5,635 bases of DNA from Chthonomonadaceae bacterium (GTDB lineage Bacteria; Armatimonadota; Chthonomonadetes; Chthonomonadales; Chthonomonadaceae), in contig JANXLO010000014.1 in the NCBI GenBank assembly GCA_025355115.1, forward strand, positions 1 through 5,635, in the 5' to 3' direction. A program made the translations under genes and the position numbers. Position 1 is the first letter of the stretch, and every line of letters starts with the position of its first letter. Below, one piece after another: positions 1 through 5,635 of the stretch. The notes beneath the pieces are model-generated. The model was given only the letters and a program-made list of their open reading frames with translations. It made no database searches and was not told the origin of the DNA.

Positions 1-2338
1 GCAGAAGTGGAGGTCCGATTGGTCCGCCATCGTTGCTTTCCAATCTTATGTCCGACAACGACAGCCTTAGCGGCTCGACTGCCTCTCGCGTGTCCGAGTT
101 GCTGATCGCGAAGAGAACCTCCAGCAAGACGGTGGCGGTTGCGTCGTCCTTTTCTCGCTTCTCCGGCTGACCGAGGAATGTCGTCACCTCCGCTCGTGTG
201 ACTATCAGCTCGAACTTGCCGTTGCCATGCGGTATCTTGTCGCCGAGCCGGTAGACTTCGCTCCCTTGTCCCCGATCGAGAACATGCTTGTCCATCCACG
301 CCAGGCAGCGGCGCATTTCGTCTAGCCTGTGGTTCGGCTCGTTCAGCCCGTGGCCTTCGCGGGGATAGTGGACGAACTGGGTCGTCACGCCGCGATGGCG
401 CAGAGCCTGATAGAGCTCCCTGGAGTTGCCCAGGACGGTGTTGCCGTCCTCATCACCATGCAGAATGAGGGTGGGGGTTTTGATCTGGGTCAGGTACGAG
501 CCGGGCGACAGCCGAGCGTAGATCTCCGGATCCTCCCAGTAGTAGGCTCCAAGGTAGTCATTGTCCCAGCGGGAAAGTTCGGAGTTGCTGTAGTCGGTCT
601 GAAGGTGGAAGATGCCGAACATGGAGATTGCGGCGCGAAATCGGTCGGTGTGCCCAATCGCCCAGTTGGTCAGGTATCCCCCGTAGGAGCCGCCCATCAC
701 GCCGAGCCGTGCGGGGTCGGCGATGGATTGCGTGATGCACCAGTCCACTCCAGACATGACGTCGGCGAAGTCGCCGCCGCCCAGGTCACGGCGATTGGCG
801 ATCGCGAAGGCATTGCCGTAGCCTTCGCTGCCCCGAAAGTTTGGGCGCAGAACCGCGTATCCCTCCGCCGCCCAGACCGCCGGATACGAGTACGAGCGCA
901 GACGATTTATCGCGCGCCCTTTCGGGCCGCCGTGCAGATCTACGATCATCGGGTAAAGCGTTCCGGCACGATAGTCGTTCGGATAGGTCAGGACGCCCTC
1001 AATGGACGTTCCGTCCGGGCTGTTCCAGGTGACGACTTCCTGACGAGGCAGGGCATGCTGTTCCGTCATGCTGGCGTTCAGCCGAGTCAACTGATGATGG
1101 ACGCCCTCCATATCACGCACGAATATCTCCGGAAATACCTCGGACGACTCGCCCGCAAACACCAGCGCGGTGCCGTCGGGATCTACGCTTAGATCCTCCA
1201 TCACCGCCGTGTTGCCGGCGGAAAGTCGTTTCGTCTCTTCAGCGATGCGGAATATTTCGCTGCCAGTCCCTACGGCTGCGAGCGCGTAGATCGAGTTGTC
1301 CTTACGGCACCACTCGAAGCAGGTGATATCGTAGTCGAAGGCAGGAGACGTGAGAAGCCGGTATTCAGGGAGTGGAGCATCCGCGCCTGATGGAATTTCG
1401 AGGGCGAAAAGGCACTGGCGCGAGTAGGAGAGCAGGGGATCGAACCATGTCAAAAATGCGAGCTGTGTTCCGTCGGGCGACCAGCGCAGATGGGTCTTGT
1501 CCCCGCCGCGCTCAGGAAGCTTCGCCGTGCCGCCCCCGTCAATCGTGAAGCAGACGAGTTCGCCAACGTGATAGTCGTTCGGCTCGCCGGTTCGGTTCGT
1601 GAGGTAGACAAGACGTGAATCGTCGGGCGCGAGAGCGAACTCGGAGACGCCGCAGTCCGCGGTATGCAGCAGCTTTGGCTTGCCGTTCTCGGCCTCGATG
1701 TGCCAGAACTGACGCCGCAGTCGATCCTCGTTCTCCACGATAGGGTCGATCTTGCGCCGATCCCTCTCCTCTTTGCGGATGCTCTCGAGCGGTCGTGGGC
1801 GCGGCTCCGGGGTCAAGTATATCAGCGCGGAGCTATCGGAAGTCCAGGCATAATCGATCAGCCCCTCCTTGGCCGATGTCACGCAGTAGGCCTCTCCGCC
1901 CGCTTCAGGCAACAGCCATAGCTGTGGAACGGGCGAGTCTTCCTCATCATCGTCAGGCTTGGTGAGATCAGGTCGCTCAGAGAGAAAAGCTAGGTAATGT
2001 CCGTCTGGAGACCAGCGCGGATAGTCCTCGCCGTCCCGCGAGAAAGTGAGTTGACGAGTCAGTTCCTCCGGGCTTTTAGGCTCATGTTCATCTGTGCCTT
2101 CCACTGTTTCGGAAGTGTTGTCTCCTGACTCTTTGTCTTCCTCGACCGGCCACTCCGTCAGCCAGATGTGGCTGACATTCAGGCTCTCTTCGAAATCGGG
2201 TTCCGTGACGACGAATGCGATCCGCTCGCCATCCGGATGCATCTGCGGCTCACTCAACCGCTTCACTTCAAGCATGGCACGAGGCGTCAAACGGGGTTTG
2301 CGACCGGCTTCAGGCGCGGTAAAATCGGGCTTTATCAT
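1..2338 (-). CDS. S9-family serine peptidase (acylaminoacyl-peptidase / prolyl-oligopeptidase type), 3'-partial, with C-terminal Ig-like extension
   Basis: The minus frame is open for 779 codons from ATG at 2338 to the left edge with no stop, so the C-terminus is missing. No signal peptide or membrane segment is seen, so a cytoplasmic oligopeptidase that trims short peptides or N-acylated residues is expected. Residues about 30-440 look like a TolB/WD40-type beta-propeller, with WSPDG motifs near 109 and 295. The catalytic alpha/beta hydrolase domain follows: HGGP at 469, nucleophile motif GGSYGG with Ser551, Asp631 in HGDED, and His663 in EGHG. Order and spacing match the S9 family. An acidic insert lies at about 63-90. 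The enzyme would normally end near residue 687, but the frame continues for 92 or more residues. The start is the only in-frame candidate after an upstream TGA at 2393-2395. Substrate specificity cannot be read from sequence. The family call is firm; the subfamily is less so. Confidence 0.93.
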   Translation of the reverse strand, partial: MIKPDFTAPEAGRKPRLTPRAMLEVKRLSEPQMHPDGERIAFVVTEPDFEESLNVSHIWLTEWPVEEDKESGDNTSETVEGTDEHEPKSPEELTRQLTFSRDGEDYPRWSPDGHYLAFLSERPDLTKPDDDEEDSPVPQLWLLPEAGGEAYCVTSAKEGLIDYAWTSDSSALIYLTPEPRPRPLESIRKEERDRRKIDPIVENEDRLRRQFWHIEAENGKPKLLHTADCGVSEFALAPDDSRLVYLTNRTGEPNDYHVGELVCFTIDGGGTAKLPERGGDKTHLRWSPDGTQLAFLTWFDPLLSYSRQCLFALEIPSGADAPLPEYRLLTSPAFDYDITCFEWCRKDNSIYALAAVGTGSEIFRIAEETKRLSAGNTAVMEDLSVDPDGTALVFAGESSEVFPEIFVRDMEGVHHQLTRLNASMTEQHALPRQEVVTWNSPDGTSIEGVLTYPNDYRAGTLYPMIVDLHGGPKGRAINRLRSYSYPAVWAAEGYAVLRPNFRGSEGYGNAFAIANRRDLGGGDFADVMSGVDWCITQSIADPARLGVMGGSYGGYLTNWAIGHTDRFRAAISMFGIFHLQTDYSNSELSRWDNDYLGAYYWEDPEIYARLSPGSYLTQIKTPTLILHGDEDGNTVLGNSRELYQALRHRGVTTQFVHYPREGHGLNEPNHRLDEMRRCLAWMDKHVLDRGQGSEVYRLGDKIPHGNGKFELIVTRAEVTTFLGQPEKREKDDATATVLLEVLFAISNSDTREAVEPLRLSLSDIRLESNDGGPIGPPLL

Positions 2339-2345
2339 GCCACAA

Positions 2346-2354
2346 ATTATAGCA
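2346..2354 (-). promoter_or_regulatory. Extended -10 promoter of the S9 peptidase gene, probably leaderless
   Basis: On the minus strand the bases read TGCTATAAT, a perfect extended -10 (TGn plus TATAAT). Only seven bases (TTGTGGC) separate it from the ATG at 2338. Transcription starting about seven bases past the -10 would begin at or next to the A of the start codon. No Shine-Dalgarno sequence fits between the -10 and the ATG, and none is seen. No good -35 box lies at 16-18 bases, which is common for extended -10 promoters. The start position of the mRNA is inferred. Confidence 0.66.
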
Positions 2355-2478
2355 TAATAAATCTGCGGCTCCGAGCCAGCTGTCAGTTCACTTCATTCGC
2401 CATTTCTGCCCTCTGCACACGCAAAAGAGGCTCCCAAAGTTGAAGCGCAACGTGATGTCTGAAATAATTAACCGGCTA

Positions 2479-2508
2479 TGAACAGCAGACAGCAAAAAAA
2501 GGTATACT
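2479..2508 (+). promoter_or_regulatory. Candidate sigma-70-type promoter of rel
   Basis: A -10-like TATACT at 2503-2508 (five of six matches to TATAAT) is preceded at 18 bases by TGAACA at 2479-2484 (four of six matches to TTGACA). The spacer ends in an A-tract. Transcription would start near 2513-2516, giving a rel leader of about 170 nt. The -35 is weak and no experiment supports it. It is the best plus-strand candidate I see in the gap. Confidence 0.42.
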
Positions 2509-2516
2509 ATTTATCC

Positions 2517-2580
2517 CCGCTGACTAAGGCGGTGACGGTCGGGCAAGATGCAAGCGACCGACTATGCATGAGCATTGCCC
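2517..2580 (+). promoter_or_regulatory. Structured 5' part of the rel leader with competing stems
   Basis: Several exact inverted repeats are packed here. CCGC 2517-2520 pairs with GCGG 2529-2532. CGGTCG 2536-2541 pairs with CGACCG 2555-2560. GGGCAA 2541-2546 pairs with TTGCCC 2575-2580 and can enclose ATGCA 2548-2552 with TGCAT 2565-2569. The CGGTCG stem shares base 2541 with the GGGCAA stem and is interleaved with the ATGCA stem, so the two folds are alternatives or form a pseudoknot. The outer stem is followed by TGATTTT, a weak U-tract. It matches no riboswitch class that I recognise. The individual stems are short, so a functional role is inference. Confidence 0.35.
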
Positions 2581-2589
2581 TGATTTTGC

Positions 2590-2633
2590 GGAGCGTTCTA
2601 TTTCGTCTGACCGGTGACGAAACAGGACGCTCC
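2590..2633 (+). promoter_or_regulatory. Long imperfect hairpin in the rel leader
   Basis: Arms 2590-2607 and 2616-2633 form an 18-position stem with 16 Watson-Crick pairs, one G-U wobble (2597 with 2626) and one A-C mismatch (2600 with 2623). The loop is eight bases (2608-2615). The hairpin ends 51 bases before the rel start codon. Neither side has a run of T, so it is not a standard intrinsic terminator in either direction. It could be an mRNA stability or translation-control element, a protein-binding RNA hairpin, or an operator acting as DNA. The structure is plainly visible; the role is not. Confidence 0.6.
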
Positions 2634-2684
2634 ACGTCTTAGGAGAGCACGGAACGCGACGGCTAGAGAGGCGCAGGCACACCG

Positions 2685-5135
2685 ATGACGACTTCCCCCT
2701 CCTCGAAAACCGCGCTTGAATGGGCGCATGCGGATTCGGACTCAAGCGTTCAGGAGAGCGATCTCGCTGCGAAGCTAGAGCGCATTATTGTCCGGCTCGC
2801 CGAGTATCGCCCGCAGGCCGACGCCGATCTGGTGCGCCGGGCATTCCGCTACGCCGCCGAGAAGCATGAGGGTCAGACCCGCAGCAGCGGCGAGCCCTAC
2901 ATCACGCATCCGCTGGATGTCACCGAGATTCTGGCTGAACTTGAAATGGACGAGGCGACCCTCGCCGCAGGGCTGCTGCACGATGTCGTGGAGGACTGCG
3001 ACGTCACCAGCGAAGCGCTCAGTGCGGAGTTCGGAGCGGAGGTCGCTCATCTGGTGGACGGCGTTACCAAACTGCAAATTGTTGGAGTAGATGAGGGCAA
3101 GAAGCGCGATGCGACGCCTGAGGACGAAGAAGAGCTGAGCGCCGCCGCGCTGGAGCGTCGCAAGAAGCATGCGGAGTTGGCCAGGAACGCCGCTAATATC
3201 CGCAAAATCTTTGTCGCCATGGCGAAGGATCTTCGCGTCATCGTCATCAAGCTCGCGGATCGAATGCACAATATGCGGACGCTGGCCAGCCTCTCTCCAG
3301 CGCGGCAGTACCGCATGGCCTCTGAAACGCTCCAAATTTTTGCCCCTCTCGCGCACCGCCTCGGCATCTGGCAGCTCAAGTGGCAGCTGGAAGACCTCTC
3401 CTTCAAGTACGTCAACCCCGAAGCCTATCGTGAAGTCTCCCAAATGGTGGCGCGGAATCGATCCGAGCGCCAGGCCGAAGTTGATGATGCGATCCGAATC
3501 CTGACTGAGAAGCTAAAGGAAGAGGGTATTTCCGCCCAGGTCAAGGGCCGCCCCAAACACCTCTACAGTATCCACAACAAGATGCAGCAGCAGCGCCTTG
3601 AGTTCGCCGACCTGTTCGACCTTACCGCTCTGCGCGTAATCGTTCACACTCGTGCGGAGTGTTACCACGCCCTCGGCCTCGTCAGCGCGCTATGGACGCC
3701 GATACCGGGAATGTATACCGACTACATCGCGCAGAGCAAGACCAATCTCTATCAGTCGCTGCACATCAAAGTGACCGGCCCATCGGGGAGCCCCATCGAA
3801 GTGCAGATACGGACATGGGAGATGCACCGCACCGCAGAATTCGGAGTCGCCGCGCACTGGCAGTACAAGGAGGGCGGCAAAGTCAGCGATCAGTTCGAAA
3901 AGCGGCTGGCCTTCCTCCGACAGCAGATGTTCGACTGGCAGAACGACAGCAAAAACTCCCGCGAGTTCATGCAGAACATTGCCGACGACCTCTTCACCGA
4001 TCAGATATTCGTCAGCACGCCTAAGGGCGATGTGTTCGATTTGCCCGTCGGCAGCACTCCCGTGGATTTCGCCTACCGTATCCACACCAATGTCGGGCAG
4101 CACTGCGTAGGCGCCAAGGTAAACGGCCGCATGGTGCCGCTTTCGTTCCGGTTCGATTTCACCAATCCCGAATTCAAGAACGGGATGAGCGTCGACATCA
4201 TCACGCGGCCGAACGCCGCTCCGAGCCGCGACTGGCTCGGCTTCGTCAAGACTTCCCACGCCCGCACTCGCATCCGCTCATACTTCCGCCGCCTGAACCG
4301 CGACGAGAACATTCTTAAAGGCCGCGAGATGCTGGAGAAGGAGCTTCAGCATCAGACGGATCGAGATCCCCGCGCCTGGGGAGAAGATCCGCGCGCGCTC
4401 ATCAAGGACGAGCAGCTAAGGACTGTCGCTGCGCAGTTCAACATTCTTACGGAGGAGGAACACCGGGAAAAAGACCTGCTAGCGCAGATTGGGCAGGGAA
4501 CCATCGCCCCGCTCACCGTTCTGAATCGCTTGAAGCCGCCGACCGTTCAAGCGGACGAACTGCGTACTACCGGCACCCGTGCCGACGACCGCAAGCTTCA
4601 GATTCGGGCGGGCGGCCTGGACGCGGAGAACATGGAGTTCCGCCGTTCTCGCTGCTGTCTGCCGATTCCTGGCGATGAGGTGATCGGCTATGTGACCCGC
4701 GGGCGCGGTATGGCTCTCCATCGTCGAGAATGTCCCAATGCCCAGCAGGCACTACAGCATGAGGCGGACCGATGCATGTCCGTTGCCTACATCGGAAACG
4801 AAGGCCAGGTGTTCCAGGTCTATCTCATTATCGAGACCGTGGATCGCACGGGGCTGCTTGCTGACGTCAGCAACGTCTTCAGCGAGAATAAGACCTTCAT
4901 CACCGCCGTGAAAACACAGTCACATCGCGACAGGACGGCTTCTCTGGAGGTTGCCATTGAGGTGCGGGATACGGAGCATCTCAAGACGATCATCAGCAAA
5001 GTGAATGCGCTCCCCGACATCCTTAATATTCACCGTGCCGGCCCCGGCAAGGCGTCGGTCACGACTAACGTCACCAGCGACATTGAAAAAGGCAAGCGCA
5101 CTATCATCGCCCGCAAGGGCGCCCGCGCGAAATAG
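2685..5135 (+). CDS. rel: Rel: RelA/SpoT-family (p)ppGpp synthetase/hydrolase
   Basis: This cytoplasmic stringent-response enzyme transfers pyrophosphate from ATP to GDP/GTP to make (p)ppGpp on starved ribosomes, and hydrolyses it. At 816 residues it is slightly longer than the usual 720-790. The HD hydrolase domain keeps His75, His99-Asp100, Asp192 and Asn196. The synthetase domain keeps GRPKHLYSI near 288, Asp312, Lys352, Tyr356 (YQSLH) and Glu372 (EVQIRT). TGS spans about 440-505 with His467, the likely tRNA-CCA contact. A helical region follows, then a zinc finger (Cys657, Cys658, His679, Cys683), ACT (about 709-786) and a basic 30-residue tail. Oddities: MYTD at 343-346 replaces RxKD, about 26 residues are inserted at 131-168, and about 7 more lie in TGS. 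The start is fixed by an in-frame TAG at 2664-2666. The ribosome site is weak (GCAGG 2673-2677). Both catalytic activities are expected but untested. Confidence 0.97.
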   Translation: MTTSPSSKTALEWAHADSDSSVQESDLAAKLERIIVRLAEYRPQADADLVRRAFRYAAEKHEGQTRSSGEPYITHPLDVTEILAELEMDEATLAAGLLHDVVEDCDVTSEALSAEFGAEVAHLVDGVTKLQIVGVDEGKKRDATPEDEEELSAAALERRKKHAELARNAANIRKIFVAMAKDLRVIVIKLADRMHNMRTLASLSPARQYRMASETLQIFAPLAHRLGIWQLKWQLEDLSFKYVNPEAYREVSQMVARNRSERQAEVDDAIRILTEKLKEEGISAQVKGRPKHLYSIHNKMQQQRLEFADLFDLTALRVIVHTRAECYHALGLVSALWTPIPGMYTDYIAQSKTNLYQSLHIKVTGPSGSPIEVQIRTWEMHRTAEFGVAAHWQYKEGGKVSDQFEKRLAFLRQQMFDWQNDSKNSREFMQNIADDLFTDQIFVSTPKGDVFDLPVGSTPVDFAYRIHTNVGQHCVGAKVNGRMVPLSFRFDFTNPEFKNGMSVDIITRPNAAPSRDWLGFVKTSHARTRIRSYFRRLNRDENILKGREMLEKELQHQTDRDPRAWGEDPRALIKDEQLRTVAAQFNILTEEEHREKDLLAQIGQGTIAPLTVLNRLKPPTVQADELRTTGTRADDRKLQIRAGGLDAENMEFRRSRCCLPIPGDEVIGYVTRGRGMALHRRECPNAQQALQHEADRCMSVAYIGNEGQVFQVYLIIETVDRTGLLADVSNVFSENKTFITAVKTQSHRDRTASLEVAIEVRDTEHLKTIISKVNALPDILNIHRAGPGKASVTTNVTSDIEKGKRTIIARKGARAK

Positions 5136-5181
5136 CCAGACTGCCTGACTATATGCTCGGTATGATGCGCAACTTACGGCA

Positions 5182-5635
5182 TTAGCCTATATGGAAGAGT
5201 TTGCCGATGCCGAAGGTGACGCCTCCTGTGAGGAAGCCTATCAGGGTCATCTCCAGCCCGCTTGCCCACCAAGTGCGAGAGGTAATCATGCTTTTTGCTG
5301 CGCCGACGGCGAAGTGAGCCGCCATGCCGACAAGCGCGGCGGCCAGCACGGCGGGGACGCCGCGCAGGAAGAAGAAGGGGAGTACGGGCAGAATGCCCCC
5401 GATCGCGGTGGATATGGCAGCGGAGGCCGCTCCGATTAGCGGGTTGGGGAAGTGACGTTCGCTAAGCCCGAGCTCCTCGTGCGCCATCGTTTTAAGGAAC
5501 AGCTCTGGCTGAGCTGCGACGCGAGTCGCCATCATTTCAGCTTCATTCTCTGAGAAGCCCTTCAGTTGATAGAGCAGCGACAGCTCTTCTCGCTCATGCT
5601 CGGGGGACTGCTCGATCTCATCACGCTCCCGGCCG
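5182..5635 (-). CDS. VIT1/CCC1-family iron/manganese transporter, 5'-partial
   Basis: The minus frame is open from the right edge to TAA at 5182-5184. This gives the last 150 residues; the start and roughly the first 100 residues or more lie outside the window. VIT1/CCC1 proteins export or sequester cytosolic Fe2+ or Mn2+, usually as proton antiporters. The visible part opens with a charged, glutamate-rich stretch, then EELSLLYQLKGFSENEA and a conserved EELGL just before the first visible membrane helix. Three hydrophobic segments follow, at fragment residues about 65-88, 91-117 and 125-147, matching TM3-TM5 of the family. Internal ATG codons exist (at 5535 and 5532), but upstream family-like sequence shows they are not the start. 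Whether the missing N-terminus carries a ferritin-like domain, as in MbfA-type fusions, cannot be told. It converges on rel with a 46-base gap. That gap has no U-tract hairpin and no sign of functional linkage to rel. Confidence 0.88.
   Translation of the reverse strand, partial: GRERDEIEQSPEHEREELSLLYQLKGFSENEAEMMATRVAAQPELFLKTMAHEELGLSERHFPNPLIGAASAAISTAIGGILPVLPFFFLRGVPAVLAAALVGMAAHFAVGAAKSMITSRTWWASGLEMTLIGFLTGGVTFGIGKLFHIG

Larger units (their letters stand above)
2339..2684. other. Divergent intergenic region, 346 bp, no protein gene seen
   Basis: This gap separates the divergently transcribed peptidase and rel genes. Open frames crossing it are short, lack family-like sequence and overlap the flanking genes, so I call no gene here. 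It is visibly richer in A and T between about 2340 and 2515 than the coding regions. It holds the peptidase extended -10 at its left end and a candidate rel promoter near 2479-2508. From about 2517 to 2633 it is dense in inverted repeats, which would lie in the rel mRNA leader. The stretch 2396-2478 shows only a weak 5-bp inverted repeat (2410-2414 with 2426-2430) and nothing I can assign. Confidence 0.8.

Noticed and set aside
329..1192. Plus-strand open frame of 287 codons lying opposite the peptidase
   Set aside because: It is codon-aligned with the peptidase frame, so its length follows from the real gene's codon usage. Its product resembles no family, whereas the minus strand encodes an intact S9 catalytic triad.
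2410..2430. Inverted repeat CCTCT/AGAGG in the divergent gap
   Set aside because: It has only five pairs around an 11-base loop, with no U-run and no operator-like symmetry. It is within chance expectation.
2524..2745. Minus-strand 73-codon frame spanning the rel leader and rel start
   Set aside because: It overlaps the strong leader hairpin and the first codons of rel. The product is arginine/serine-rich with no recognisable motif, so it is chance.
2775..3443. Minus-strand open frame of 222 codons inside rel
   Set aside because: It lies wholly opposite the HD and synthetase region of rel. It has no family-like sequence and no ribosome site that would support it.
3690..4259. Minus-strand open frame of 189 codons inside rel
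   Set aside because: It is an antisense shadow of a GC-rich coding region. The rel translation on the plus strand is conserved throughout.
5108..5121. CGCCC-GCAA-GGGCG hairpin at the end of rel
   Set aside because: It is a short GNRA-type stem within coding sequence with no following U-tract. It is expected by chance in Ala/Arg/Lys-rich GC-rich codons.
5136..5181. Possible bidirectional terminator between the converging rel and VIT genes
   Set aside because: No stem followed by a T-run is present on either strand. Termination may be Rho-dependent or lie inside the coding ends.
1..5635. A new defence, mobile or biosynthetic system in this window
   Set aside because: The three genes are common housekeeping or accessory families with mixed orientations. 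There are no repeats, transposase, integrase, toxin-antitoxin pair or CRISPR units. The unusual signals are confined to the rel leader and domain variants.

Overview
The window carries three protein genes and one 346-base regulatory gap. It looks like a GC-rich free-living bacterium. The layout is a minus-strand peptidase gene on the left that runs off the edge, a divergent gap, a complete plus-strand stringent-response gene in the middle, and a minus-strand metal-transporter gene on the right that also runs off the edge. There is no RNA gene, insertion sequence, CRISPR array or recognisable phage gene. Taxonomy is an inference: the divergent Rel sequence and an extended -10 element that abuts a start codon (a leaderless-type promoter) would fit a Terrabacteria-type lineage such as Armatimonadota, Chloroflexota or Deinococcota. 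I cannot place it more closely, and confidence is low.

Left (1-2338, minus): an S9-family serine peptidase of the acylaminoacyl-peptidase / prolyl-oligopeptidase type. A beta-propeller is followed by an alpha/beta hydrolase domain with an intact Ser551-Asp631-His663 triad. The frame stays open past the usual end of the enzyme, into an extension of at least 92 residues that resembles a DUF4352-type immunoglobulin-like fold. The C-terminus lies outside the window.

Gap (2339-2684): it holds two divergent promoter candidates. The peptidase side has an extended -10 element seven bases from its ATG and no visible ribosome binding site. The rel side has a -10/-35 pair about 200 bases upstream of rel, which predicts a leader of about 170 nt. 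That leader has a near-perfect 18-bp hairpin, preceded by pairings that exclude one another.

Centre (2685-5135, plus): a full-length Rel (RelA/SpoT homologue) of 816 residues. It has (p)ppGpp hydrolase (HD), synthetase, TGS, helical, zinc-finger and ACT domains. The hydrolase and synthetase catalytic residues are kept. The RxKD motif typical of bifunctional Rel reads MYTD, and there is a charged insertion of about 26 residues inside the HD domain.

Right (5182-5635, minus): the C-terminal 150 residues of a VIT1/CCC1-family iron/manganese transporter, including the glutamate-rich cytosolic metal-binding region and the last three membrane helices. It converges on rel across a 46-base gap with no clear terminator. 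The three genes have no evident shared pathway and are not an operon. The most interesting material is the structured rel leader, the Rel sequence departures, the leaderless peptidase promoter and the peptidase's C-terminal fusion.
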